Source: CAWVSB01 sp046710535
Lineage (GTDB): Bacteria > Pseudomonadota > Gammaproteobacteria > Pseudomonadales > CAWVSB01
Direction: 5' to 3'
DNA length: 64,000 bases
Assembly: GCA_046710535.1 (NCBI GenBank)
Contig: JBKEHH010000011.1
Span: forward strand, 1-64,000
The translations under genes and the position numbers were made by a program. Position 1 is the stretch's first letter; each line of letters opens with the position of its first letter. A model generated the notes under the pieces. The model was not told the DNA's origin and made no database searches. It worked only from the letters and a program-made list of their open reading frames with translations. Positions 8,072 through 16,581 of the stretch are shown piece by piece.

Positions 8072-8830
8072 ATGTCGACGCCGTTTAATACCACCGTTAC
8101 CAATGGCATTGCAGAACTAGTATTAGATCAGCCGCCAGTGAATGCTTTTGATAGCCACGGTTGGTTTGCTATTGCCGATGAAATTACCCGGCTTGGACAA
8201 GACGATGAGGTGCGGGTGATTATTATTGCTGCCACTGGCAAGGGTTTTTGTGCCGGGGTTGATATCAAAGAGTTGGCTCAAGACAGCAATAAAATTCTCG
8301 ATGTGAATCGTGGTAATTATAACACTTTTAAGGCCATCCATTTAAATCCTAAACCAGTCATCGTAGCGCTACATAGCTTTGTTTTAGGCGGCGGTATTGG
8401 TATTGCTGGTGCGGCTGATATTTTGGTGGCATCGACCTGTACTCGTTTTGGAGTGCCAGAAATAGACCGCGGCGCCATGGGTGGCGGTGCCCACTTACAA
8501 CGTATGTTTCCAGTGCAAAAAGTTCGTTATATGTATTTTACTGGTGAGTTTATTGATGCTGATGAAGCATATCGTTTGGGTGCTGTTGAAAAAGTTGTAC
8601 CACTAGATAAATTGAGAGAAACAGCTTTCTCTATCGCTGGAAAAATTGCTGAAAAATCTCCAGCCATGGTTAAACTCGCTAAAGAGGCGCTAACCGGTAT
8701 TGAAGATGGCAACCTAGAAGATAAGTATCGGTGGGAGCAAGGCTTCACCTATGAAGCCTATAAAATGGGTGATTCGCAAGAAGCCCGTGATGCTTTTATT
8801 GAAAAACGTGACGCTGATTTTAAAGAGTAA
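8072..8830 (+). CDS. echA20: Enoyl-CoA hydratase-family ring-opening hydrolase EchA20
   Basis: 252 residues of the crotonase fold. The oxyanion-hole loops are FCAGVDIKEL and HSFVLGGGIGIA, followed by the active-site strand VPEIDRGAMGGGAH. In M. tuberculosis EchA20 opens the five-membered steroid D ring of HIEC-CoA, the step before IpdAB. The assignment rests on the crotonase fold plus the conserved neighbourhood ipdA-ipdB-ipdC-echA20. Ribosome site GGGAG lies six bases before the ATG. It is tightly linked on both sides (8-base gaps). Confidence 0.86.
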   Translation: MSTPFNTTVTNGIAELVLDQPPVNAFDSHGWFAIADEITRLGQDDEVRVIIIAATGKGFCAGVDIKELAQDSNKILDVNRGNYNTFKAIHLNPKPVIVALHSFVLGGGIGIAGAADILVASTCTRFGVPEIDRGAMGGGAHLQRMFPVQKVRYMYFTGEFIDADEAYRLGAVEKVVPLDKLRETAFSIAGKIAEKSPAMVKLAKEALTGIEDGNLEDKYRWEQGFTYEAYKMGDSQEARDAFIEKRDADFKE

Positions 8831-8838
8831 CTGACACT

Positions 8839-10011
8839 ATGGACTTAGGCTACACTGAAAAACAATGTGCTTTTAGAGAAGAACTGCGTACCTGGCTGGT
8901 GAAAAATGTACCCGCAGAGCCACTCCAAAGCTTTGATACCGAAGCAGGGTTTGCCCAACATCGGGAGTGGGAAGCCAAGCTTAATAAGGGTCGATGGGGA
9001 ATGGTGACCTGGCCCAGTGACCTTGGTGGACGTGACGCAGACTTGTTGCAATGGCTTATTTTTGAAGACGAATACTACAAAGCAAAGGCACCACTGCGAG
9101 TAAATCAAAATGGTATTTTCTTGCTTGGCCCAACCTTAATGGAATATGGCACTGAAGAACAAAAAGCCGAGATATTACCAAAAATGGCAGATGGCACTGA
9201 AGTGTGGTCGCAGGGTTGGTCAGAACCTAATGCGGGTTCAGACATGGCGGCTATTCGAGCTAAGGCAGAACTAACAGAAGATGGCGAGTACTACATTATT
9301 AATGGCCAAAAAACTTGGTCTACCCGAGCTGTATGGGCCGACCAATGTTTTGGTATGTTTCGCACAGATCCAGAATCACAGCGGCATAAGGGTCTTACCT
9401 TTATTTTAGTGCCACTAAATTTAGACGGAGTTACGGTTAGGCCCATTCCACAACTTGATGGATTGCCAGGCTTTGCTGAAATATTTTTTGATAACGTTAA
9501 AGTCCCCGTTAATCGCCGTTTAGGTGGTGAAGGTGAGGGTTGGAGTGTCGCTATGGCCACCGCAGGATTTGAGCGTGGCCTTATGTTGCGCAGCCCAGCG
9601 AGATTTCAGGAAACCGCTAAGCGCTTGGTAGAGTTGTATCAGGCGAATCGAGAGAGAGCAGATCGCGATCCAGCGATTAGAGATGCCGTAATCAAAGCGT
9701 ATTTAGATGCAGAGGCTTATTGCTTAAGTACTTACCAAACTGCATGCCGGCTAATTAAGGGTGGCAAAATAGGCGCAGAGTCATCGACTAATAAAATATT
9801 TTGGTCTGAGCTCGACTGGCAGATGCATGCAACAGCGATGAGTATTTTGGGTGCGCGAGCTGAGTTATTGCCGCATGCGCCTGATGCGCAAGGCGTTGGT
9901 AATTGGTTAGACGGTTGGCTATTTTCGCAGTCTGGACCTATATATGCAGGCACTAATGAAGTGCAGCGCAATATTATTGCCGAGCGTATGCTTGGTATGC
10001 CAAGAGCATAG
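8839..10011 (+). CDS. Acyl-CoA dehydrogenase, FadE31-like large subunit
   Basis: 390 residues, acyl-CoA dehydrogenase fold. It has the FAD-facing WSQGWSEPNAGSDMA motif, the INGQKTWSTRA strand, and the C-terminal YAGTNEVQRNIIAERMLG motif. It lacks the RxQFGxPI flavin-contact motif seen in the next gene product. This pattern fits the alpha chain of an alpha2beta2 dehydrogenase, as in the mycobacterial steroid FadE pairs. It resembles the KstR2-regulon FadE31 type, but I cannot assign the exact orthologue. Likely substrate: a ring-opened or side-chain-bearing steroid CoA-thioester. The start has only a weak ribosome site. Confidence 0.85.
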   Translation: MDLGYTEKQCAFREELRTWLVKNVPAEPLQSFDTEAGFAQHREWEAKLNKGRWGMVTWPSDLGGRDADLLQWLIFEDEYYKAKAPLRVNQNGIFLLGPTLMEYGTEEQKAEILPKMADGTEVWSQGWSEPNAGSDMAAIRAKAELTEDGEYYIINGQKTWSTRAVWADQCFGMFRTDPESQRHKGLTFILVPLNLDGVTVRPIPQLDGLPGFAEIFFDNVKVPVNRRLGGEGEGWSVAMATAGFERGLMLRSPARFQETAKRLVELYQANRERADRDPAIRDAVIKAYLDAEAYCLSTYQTACRLIKGGKIGAESSTNKIFWSELDWQMHATAMSILGARAELLPHAPDAQGVGNWLDGWLFSQSGPIYAGTNEVQRNIIAERMLGMPRA

Positions 10012-10020
10012 GAGACGATA

Positions 10021-11076
10021 ATGGATTTTACCTTTACTGAAGATCAGTTGTTGTTCCAACAATCAGTACGTGAGTTTTTGATTAATGAAGTGACACCCGA
10101 AAAATTGCGGGCCAGTTGGGAAACTGATACTGGGCGTAGTGATGATATGTGGGTAAAACTAACTGAGCTAGGTTTAACCGGCTTAACAGTGCCAGAGAGA
10201 TTTGGCGGCCTTGGTATGAGCGAACTAGATTTTGTTTTGCTGGCGCAGGAGTGTGGTTATGTGGCACTAAATGAACCATTAGTGCATGTAGTTATGGTTG
10301 CTACGCCATTATTAAATAGCTTAAACAACGACGAGCTTAAGCAAACTTGGTTGCCTAAAATAGCCATAAGTGGCGCTAAAGTTGTTGTCGGTTTGACAGA
10401 AAATATGTTGGTTGAAGATGCTCATATCGCTGATTTATTACTATTGCAGCACGACAATGAAATTCATGCGCTCACTCAAAGCCAAGTGACATTGCGAGAG
10501 AACGAATCGGTAGACCCCTGCCGAAAATTGTTTGTGGTCGATTGGACACCTAGTATTGACACCTGTGTAGCAAGTGGCGCAGAAGCAGCTGCATTGATTA
10601 GCGCAACAATGAATCGCGGAGCGCTGGCTTGTGCTGCACAAGCCTTGGGCTTAACTCAGCGGATGTTAGATATGACAGTCCAGTACACCAGTGATCGACA
10701 GCAGTTCGGGAAGCCGATTGGATCCTTCCAAGCAGTAAAACACAGTATGGCTAATGTGGCGGTGCGTTGGGAATATGCTAAAGCAGTGGTTTACCGTGCC
10801 GCTTTTGCCATAGCTAATAATCAAAATGTTGCCACAGAGGCGTCGTCCCACGCCAAGCTTGCCGCTTGTGAAGCAAGCGACTTAGCTACTAAAAATTGCA
10901 TTCAAGCTCATGGTGCAATGGGTTATACCTGGGAAGTGGACTTACATATTTTTATGAAGCGCGCATGGGCATTTAACAGTGCTTGGGGGGATAAGGCTTT
11001 TCATAAACAACGGGTGGCAGAAATTATTTTTGCTACTGACGCTAAGTTAGGAGCCGGCAATACGTTTGGCTCATAA
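10021..11076 (+). CDS. Acyl-CoA dehydrogenase, smaller partner subunit
   Basis: 351 residues, shorter than its upstream neighbour and typical of the beta-type chains of steroid acyl-CoA dehydrogenases (FadE32/FadE33-like). It retains the flavin-contact motif RQQFGKPIGSFQAVKH but lacks the C-terminal GTNEIQRN motif; the tail instead ends MKRAWAFNSAWGDKAFHKQR. This complements the preceding protein, so the two likely form one enzyme with flavin at the subunit interface. GGAG lies seven bases upstream of the ATG and nine bases separate it from its partner gene. Confidence 0.84.
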   Translation: MDFTFTEDQLLFQQSVREFLINEVTPEKLRASWETDTGRSDDMWVKLTELGLTGLTVPERFGGLGMSELDFVLLAQECGYVALNEPLVHVVMVATPLLNSLNNDELKQTWLPKIAISGAKVVVGLTENMLVEDAHIADLLLLQHDNEIHALTQSQVTLRENESVDPCRKLFVVDWTPSIDTCVASGAEAAALISATMNRGALACAAQALGLTQRMLDMTVQYTSDRQQFGKPIGSFQAVKHSMANVAVRWEYAKAVVYRAAFAIANNQNVATEASSHAKLAACEASDLATKNCIQAHGAMGYTWEVDLHIFMKRAWAFNSAWGDKAFHKQRVAEIIFATDAKLGAGNTFGS

Positions 11077-11102
11077 AGATAAATTGGATATAGGATAAGA
11101 AT

Positions 11103-12254
11103 ATGCCAGAAGCATACATAGTAGACGCAGCAAGAACCCCAACTGGCCGCCTTAAAGGCAGTTTGGCCCATGTTCATGGTGCCGACTTGGGTGCTCATGT
11201 AATTAAGGCGTTGGTTGAGCGCAATAATATTCCAGATAACGAGTACGATGATGTTATTTTTGGCTGCGTTGATGCTATTGGTCCTCTGGCTGGTGATATT
11301 GCTCGTACTTGTTGGTTGGCTGCTGGCTTAAGTGAAGAAGTACCCGGTACAACTATCGATCGCCAATGCGGTTCTTCACAGCAGTCGGTACATTTTGCCG
11401 CTCAAGCAATTATGTCTGGGACTATGGATGTAGTGCTGGCAGGTGGCGTGCAAACAATGACTCAGATTCCTATTTCATCGGCAATGACTGCAGCGATCCC
11501 ATTAGGCTTTAGTGATCCGTTTAGCGGTTCCAAAGGTTGGGTGGCACGCTATAGCACAGAGCCACCAACCCAGTTTAAGTCGGCGCAAATGATTGCTGAC
11601 AAGTGGGATATTAGTAGAGCTGAGTTAGAAGAGTTTTCACTTGAGTCACATCGAAGAGCGCTTGCTGCAATTGAAGAAGGTCGATTTGATCGAGAGATTG
11701 TGCCATGCGAAGGTCTTGCGATGGACGAAACAGCACGAGTAACTACCCTAGAAAAAATGACGAGTCTTGATAGCTTGTTTGGTTGTGAGAAGGTTACCGC
11801 TGCTGTGGCAAGTCAAACTAGCGATGGTGCTAGTGCGATATTGATCGTGTCAGAAGCTGCACTTAAAAAATACAACTTAACCCCGCGTGCTCGTATTCAT
11901 CATATGAGTGTACGCGCAGCTGACCCGATTTGGATGCTAACGGCGCCAATACCGGCGACAGCCTATGCACTGAAAAAAGCAGGTATGAGCCTAGACGAAA
12001 TTGACTTGGTAGAAATTAATGAAGCGTTTGCTTCAGTGCCAATGGCCTGGCTGAAAGAAACTGGTTACGACCACGCTAAAACTAATGTGAACGGTGGCGC
12101 TATCGCGTTGGGACATCCATTGGGTGCTAGTGGTACAAAGTTAATGACTACGCTACTACACGAGTTAGAGCGCACCGGCGGCCGTTATGGTTTGCAAACA
12201 ATGTGTGAAGGTGGCGGTCAGGCTAACGTAACGATTATTGAAAGGTTGGGTTAA
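11103..12254 (+). CDS. fadA6: Thiolase FadA6
   Basis: 383-residue thiolase. Nucleophile Cys89 lies in IDRQCGSSQQS, the catalytic His in GGAIALGHPLGASG, and the second Cys in TMCEGGGQANV. The sequence matches mycobacterial FadA6 closely along its length as I know it (GCVDAIG, GSSQQ, QIPISSAMT, INEAFA), and its neighbours are the same genes. In the pathway it cleaves a beta-keto CoA-thioester derived from the opened C/D rings. GGATAAG provides the ribosome site. It is separated by two bases from the downstream SDR gene. Confidence 0.9.
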   Translation: MPEAYIVDAARTPTGRLKGSLAHVHGADLGAHVIKALVERNNIPDNEYDDVIFGCVDAIGPLAGDIARTCWLAAGLSEEVPGTTIDRQCGSSQQSVHFAAQAIMSGTMDVVLAGGVQTMTQIPISSAMTAAIPLGFSDPFSGSKGWVARYSTEPPTQFKSAQMIADKWDISRAELEEFSLESHRRALAAIEEGRFDREIVPCEGLAMDETARVTTLEKMTSLDSLFGCEKVTAAVASQTSDGASAILIVSEAALKKYNLTPRARIHHMSVRAADPIWMLTAPIPATAYALKKAGMSLDEIDLVEINEAFASVPMAWLKETGYDHAKTNVNGGAIALGHPLGASGTKLMTTLLHELERTGGRYGLQTMCEGGGQANVTIIERLG

Positions 12255-12256
12255 CA

Positions 12257-13141
12257 ATGGGCATATGTAATGACAGAGTCGTTATTATCACTGGCGCGGG
12301 TGGTGGTTTAGGTGCCGCTCATGCCAAAGTTTTCGCGCAACAAGGTGCCAGCGTTATTGTTAATGATATTAACGAGGCGGCGGCAACAGCCGTAGTAGAT
12401 GAAATCACTGCGAGCGGTGGTAAAGCAATTGTTAATACCAGCGATATTACTAATTATGACGACAGTTTAAACGCGGTTAGACAGGCAATCGACACCTACG
12501 GTGATTTACACATTGTGCTTAACAATGCCGGGGTAAATCGTGACCGTATGTTCGCTTCCATGACTGAGCAGGAATGGGACACCATTATGGCTGTGCATTT
12601 AAAAGGTCATTTTTGTATTAGCTCTCATGCGGTTCATTACTGGCGTGGCAAAGCCAAAGAGGGTGCTACGGTAGACGCTCGTATTATCAACACAACGTCT
12701 GGTGCTGGTTTACAAGGCTCTATCGGTCAGTCTAATTATGCTGCAGCCAAAGCAGGGATTGCCGCACTTACCTTAAATCAAGCGGCTGAATTAGCGCGCT
12801 ATGGCATTACCGTCAATGCAATTGCTCCAGCCGCACGCACCGCCATGACCACCTCAGTACCAGCAATGGCACAACGGATGGCCAAGCCAGAAGACGGTAG
12901 TTTTGACTATTGGGCACCAGAGAATGTGTCGGTTTTGTTAGCATGGTTGGCGTCTAGTGAATCTGGCCATGTAACTGGCCGCGTATTTGAAGCTGAAGGT
13001 GGGAAAATATCCATTGGTGATGGCTGGCGCACTACCGAAGGCTTGGGCAAAGGTGATCAGTGGAAGCCTACTGAGTTAGGTGAGGCTGTTGCCAAACTTA
13101 TTGAAAAAGAAGTGCCTGCACAAAAAGTTTACGGCAGTTAA
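12257..13141 (+). CDS. Short-chain dehydrogenase/reductase (steroid cluster, Rv3548c-like)
   Basis: 294 residues, classical SDR. Dinucleotide-binding TGAGGGLGAAHA near the start, NNAG at about 92, catalytic Ser in TTSGAG and Tyr-x3-Lys in SNYAAAKAG. After the core it carries a longer tail (about residues 230-294) seen in HSD17B4-type peroxisomal or multifunctional SDRs. Within the conserved KstR2-type set there is an SDR of this kind, Rv3548c, whose step is not well defined. It probably oxidises a beta-hydroxyacyl-CoA to feed a thiolase such as FadA6 encoded just upstream. Confidence 0.82.
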   Translation: MGICNDRVVIITGAGGGLGAAHAKVFAQQGASVIVNDINEAAATAVVDEITASGGKAIVNTSDITNYDDSLNAVRQAIDTYGDLHIVLNNAGVNRDRMFASMTEQEWDTIMAVHLKGHFCISSHAVHYWRGKAKEGATVDARIINTTSGAGLQGSIGQSNYAAAKAGIAALTLNQAAELARYGITVNAIAPAARTAMTTSVPAMAQRMAKPEDGSFDYWAPENVSVLLAWLASSESGHVTGRVFEAEGGKISIGDGWRTTEGLGKGDQWKPTELGEAVAKLIEKEVPAQKVYGS

Positions 13142-13162
13142 CGTCGAGCGATAGGTTTACAT

Positions 13163-14326
13163 ATGAATTTTTCATTCACAGAAGAACAAAAGATGATTAT
13201 CGATACAGCCGATTCTTTTTTGGCTGACATATCGACATCTTCTGCCATCCGCAGTGCGATGGAAACGCCTCTTGGTTATGACAAAGGGATATGGACTCGT
13301 ATCTGTGAAGAGATGGCATGGCCGGCTATGCATATTCCAGAAGAGTTTGGCGGTTTAGGTCTTGGCGGCGTAGAGTTGGTAGCTGTGTTAGAACAAATGG
13401 GACGTTATCAATTATGTTCGCCATTTTTGTCATCTGCATGTATGGCGACAAATGCTTTATTGATAGCAGGTGAGTCGCATCAATGCGCTGAATATCTGCC
13501 GCAAATTTGTAATGGCGAACTGACGGCTACGCTAGCCTATGCAGGTCTAAATGGCGGGCACGATTCATCAGCTATAACTGCGACCATTATTAAACGAGAT
13601 AATAATTTTGTCCTCAACGGTAACTACCGTTATGTGGTTGATGGCGATAGTTCTGAATTACTCATTGTTGCAGTGCGTGATCCAAAAAGCGTGGCAAATG
13701 AAGGTGTGAGTTTGTTTTGTCTCTCACGCGATGCTTTAGGCGTAAAAACAAAATGGCTACCAACAATTGACCAAACGCGTAAGCAGGCTGAGATAACATT
13801 AACCAACGTCACTTTGGGTGCTGATGCGTTGATGGGAGCCGAAGGTGATGGCTGGCATCAGCTTGAAAAGGTATTAGATTTAGCGACTATTGCAGTAGCC
13901 GCTGAGCAAGCGGGTGGTGCCCAGCAAGTATTGGATATGACAGTTGCTTATACTAAAGAGAGGCAACAGTTCGGACGACCTATTGCTGGTTTTCAGGCGG
14001 TTAAACATCAAGCGGCAGATATGATGGTGGCAGCAGAGTCGGCAAAATCAGTTGTTTACTATGCCGCTTGTGTTGCTCATGAGGCGATTCATGGTGGGCC
14101 GCTAGCTGCTGATTTAAATGAGGCCGCTTCAATTGCTAAAGCGCAGTGCTCCGATGCCTTTTTCACCAATGCGAGTACTGCCATACAGTTACATGGTGGC
14201 GTAGGGTTTACCTGGGAATATGATGTACATTTGTATTTTAAACGCGCCAAGTCTTCCGAAATTTTGCTTGGTAATGCCAATTATCATCGTGAGCGGTTGG
14301 CAAAAAAATTATTGGATCATGGGTAG
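13163..14326 (+). CDS. Acyl-CoA dehydrogenase, partner subunit of the FadE30-type enzyme
   Basis: 387 residues. It carries RQQFGRPIAGFQAVKHQ, the flavin-contact motif, and an ending FKRAKSSEILLGNANYHRER that lacks the GTNEIQRN motif. It lies three bases upstream of the fadE30-like gene, whose product has the opposite pattern. I read the two as subunits of one dehydrogenase, the second such pair in the cluster. The GDGW loop (AEGDGWHQ) near residue 230 is conserved. Sequence alone does not say which ring intermediate it oxidises. Confidence 0.83.
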   Translation: MNFSFTEEQKMIIDTADSFLADISTSSAIRSAMETPLGYDKGIWTRICEEMAWPAMHIPEEFGGLGLGGVELVAVLEQMGRYQLCSPFLSSACMATNALLIAGESHQCAEYLPQICNGELTATLAYAGLNGGHDSSAITATIIKRDNNFVLNGNYRYVVDGDSSELLIVAVRDPKSVANEGVSLFCLSRDALGVKTKWLPTIDQTRKQAEITLTNVTLGADALMGAEGDGWHQLEKVLDLATIAVAAEQAGGAQQVLDMTVAYTKERQQFGRPIAGFQAVKHQAADMMVAAESAKSVVYYAACVAHEAIHGGPLAADLNEAASIAKAQCSDAFFTNASTAIQLHGGVGFTWEYDVHLYFKRAKSSEILLGNANYHRERLAKKLLDHG

Positions 14327-14329
14327 ATT

Positions 14330-15517
14330 ATGCAATTAAGCTTTAGTCCTGAAGATGAAATTTTTCGCAGCCAAGTAGCGACGTGGCTGCAAAATAATCT
14401 CAAGGGTAAATTTGCCCAGCTTAAATTTCGTGGTGGCCCCGGCGATGAGCATATGTATTCTGCCGAGCGAAAACAGTGGGAGCAAAAGCTTGCACACGGC
14501 GGTTGGGTAGGCGTTGGTTGGGCGAAGGAGTTTGGCGGTTTAGGATGCTCCATAGAGCAGCAGGTTATTTTTAATGAAGAATACGCCCGTGCCGGTGGCC
14601 CCGGCAGAGTTGGACATATTGGGGAAGGCTTAGTTGGTCCTACATTAATCGCCTTTGGCAGTGATCAGCAACGGAAAAAATATTTACCCGGTATTTTAAG
14701 TGGTAGCGAGTTTTGGTGTCAGGGTTATTCAGAGCCAAGTGCAGGCTCTGATTTAGCCAATGTAAAGACGAAAGCACGGTTTGATGGGGCGATAGGTAAG
14801 TGGCTTATCACCGGACAAAAAGTTTGGACCTCATTAGCTCACGAGTCTGATTATTGTTTTGTATTAGCTAGAACTGATCCTGAGTCTAGCGCGCATAAAG
14901 GTTTAGGTTTCTTTTTGATAAAGATGGATCAGCCGAATATTGAAGTAAGGCCAATTCAGCAATTAACCGGCACGTCTGAATTTAATGAAGTGTTTTTTGA
15001 CCAAGCCGAATGTGATGCCAGTGATATTGTCGGTCAACCTGGTGAAGGTTGGAAAGTGGCGATGGGTTTACTGGGTTTTGAGCGCGGCGTTTCTACTCTT
15101 GGCCAGCAAATGCAATTTCAAAATGAGTTAGATCAAATTATTACCATTGCAAAAAATAATGGTGCCAGCAAAGACATCGTTATTCGTCAGCGCATTGCTG
15201 ACGCGCATGTTGGTTTAAAAACGATGCGCTATAACAGCATGCGAATGCTGTCGGGCGGAGAAGACGGTAGTCTCCAAAAAGAAGCACTAATATATAAATT
15301 ATATTGGGCTACATGGCATCGCAACTTGGGTGAGCTGGCAATGGATGTGCTGGGCCAAGAAGCGGAGATTTTGACTGCAGCGCCGTATGAGTTAAGTCGC
15401 CTGCAATCGATGTATTTATTCGTTCGTTCAGATACGATTTATGGCGGTACTAATGAAATTCAGCGCAACATAATTGCTGAACGTGGATTAGGCATGCCAA
15501 AAGAGCCACGAGGTTAA
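14330..15517 (+). CDS. fadE30: Acyl-CoA dehydrogenase FadE30
   Basis: 395 residues. Strong family features are GGPGDEHMYSAER near the start, FWCQGYSEPSAGSDLA, ITGQKVWTSLAHE, TSEFNEVFFD, FERGVSTLGQQ and the C-terminal YGGTNEIQRNIIAERGLG. These match mycobacterial FadE30, which introduces the first double bond into the HIP-CoA propanoyl side chain. It lacks RxQFG, which the upstream partner supplies. It lies three bases after its partner gene and is followed by ipdF, the same neighbour as in Mycobacterium (Rv3559c-Rv3560c). Confidence 0.89.
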   Translation: MQLSFSPEDEIFRSQVATWLQNNLKGKFAQLKFRGGPGDEHMYSAERKQWEQKLAHGGWVGVGWAKEFGGLGCSIEQQVIFNEEYARAGGPGRVGHIGEGLVGPTLIAFGSDQQRKKYLPGILSGSEFWCQGYSEPSAGSDLANVKTKARFDGAIGKWLITGQKVWTSLAHESDYCFVLARTDPESSAHKGLGFFLIKMDQPNIEVRPIQQLTGTSEFNEVFFDQAECDASDIVGQPGEGWKVAMGLLGFERGVSTLGQQMQFQNELDQIITIAKNNGASKDIVIRQRIADAHVGLKTMRYNSMRMLSGGEDGSLQKEALIYKLYWATWHRNLGELAMDVLGQEAEILTAAPYELSRLQSMYLFVRSDTIYGGTNEIQRNIIAERGLGMPKEPRG

Positions 15518-15528
15518 AGGTTAAATTT

Positions 15529-16320
15529 ATGGATTTAAAAAAGCCAGAGTATGTAGAGGGCCACGGCCTGATTAAAGGTAAGGCTGTTCTGATTACAGCT
15601 GCTGCCGGCGCGGGTATTGGTTTTGCTGCTGCGGTTAAAGCGGCTGAAGAGGGCGCTAGGGCGGTGGTGTTAAGTGATATCCACGAGGGGCGTCTCAATG
15701 CATCGATAGAAAAGTTAAAAGCTGATACTGGGCTGCAAGCCGTTTTTGGCAAAGTTTGTAATGTGGCCATAGAAGATGACGTGCAAGCGCTAGTAGCCTA
15801 TGCGGAAGAAGTGACAAGTGGCATCGATATACTAATTAATAATGCGGGTCTTGGTACGTCTAAGTTGTTAGTGGAAATGGAAGATGATGAGTGGATGAAG
15901 GTTATTGATGTAACCTTAAACGGTACCATGCGAATGACTCGTTGCATGATGAAGACTATGCAAGCACGTGGCACTGGTGGCGTAATTGTTAACAATGCAT
16001 CTGTACTAGGCTGGCGAGCTCAAAAGGAGCAGTCGCATTATGCGGCGGCTAAAGCTGGCGTGATGGCTCTAACGCGTTGCGCTGCCTTAGAGGCTGCTGA
16101 ATTTAATGTGCGTATTAACGCGGTTGCCCCGTCTATAGTCTTGCACCCTATGTTGCGCAAATCGGCATCTGACGAATTGTTAGCTGAACTAGAAGCTAAA
16201 GAAGCTTATGGCCGTGCGGCAGAGGCATGGGAAGTGGCTAATGTGATGATGTTTTTAGCCAGTGATTATTCTAGTTATATGACGGGTGAAATTGTGCCGG
16301 TATCTAGTCAGCAAGCTTAG
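15529..16320 (+). CDS. ipdF: IpdF-like short-chain dehydrogenase
   Basis: 263 residues, SDR with VLITAAAGAGIGFAAA as an atypical glycine motif (AAAGxGIG rather than TGxxxGIG), NNAG, a VNNASVLGW serine loop and SHYAAAKAG with Tyr and Lys. The unusual glycine motif and the VAPSIVLHPMLRKS segment are what I associate with IpdF (Rv3559c), which oxidises the 5-hydroxyl of 5-OH-HIC-CoA. Its place directly after fadE30 supports this. Twelve bases with an AGG element separate it from fadE30. It is the last gene of the compact block. Confidence 0.84.
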   Translation: MDLKKPEYVEGHGLIKGKAVLITAAAGAGIGFAAAVKAAEEGARAVVLSDIHEGRLNASIEKLKADTGLQAVFGKVCNVAIEDDVQALVAYAEEVTSGIDILINNAGLGTSKLLVEMEDDEWMKVIDVTLNGTMRMTRCMMKTMQARGTGGVIVNNASVLGWRAQKEQSHYAAAKAGVMALTRCAALEAAEFNVRINAVAPSIVLHPMLRKSASDELLAELEAKEAYGRAAEAWEVANVMMFLASDYSSYMTGEIVPVSSQQA

Positions 16321-16469
16321 GTGGTCGTTTCAATCAGTTTTCAAACTCTGCTTCACCTTGAGTTCATCTATAGCTCAGATTAGCTATGCAGAGCTTCAAA
16401 AATGATCTTGCGAATGGCCATAGGTATTTGTAAGTTTGGTTAAACATAGGTGAGTTAACTTGATGATGT

Positions 16470-16495
16470 TTCGCAGTGAGTCTGAGCGCTGCGAA
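16470..16495. other. Hairpin-forming inverted repeat in the 261-bp gap before the thiolase gene
   Basis: TTCGCAG (16470-16476) and CTGCGAA (16489-16495) form a 7-bp stem with a 12-base loop in the middle of the 16321-16581 gap. No T-run follows, so it does not look like an intrinsic terminator. Nothing else recognisable is seen in this gap. The long gap suggests the following thiolase has its own promoter. Confidence 0.3.
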
Positions 16496-16581
16496 GAAAT
16501 GTTACCAAGTAAATGGCAATAAATTAAAGACTACTAAGTTAAACAACAATAATTCTAAGAACAACATAAGCAGGGTAAAAA

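Noticed and set aside
16470..16495. Hairpin after ipdF as an intrinsic terminator
   Set aside because: The stem is 7 bp with a 12-base loop and no T-run follows; it is also about 150 bases from the ipdF stop.
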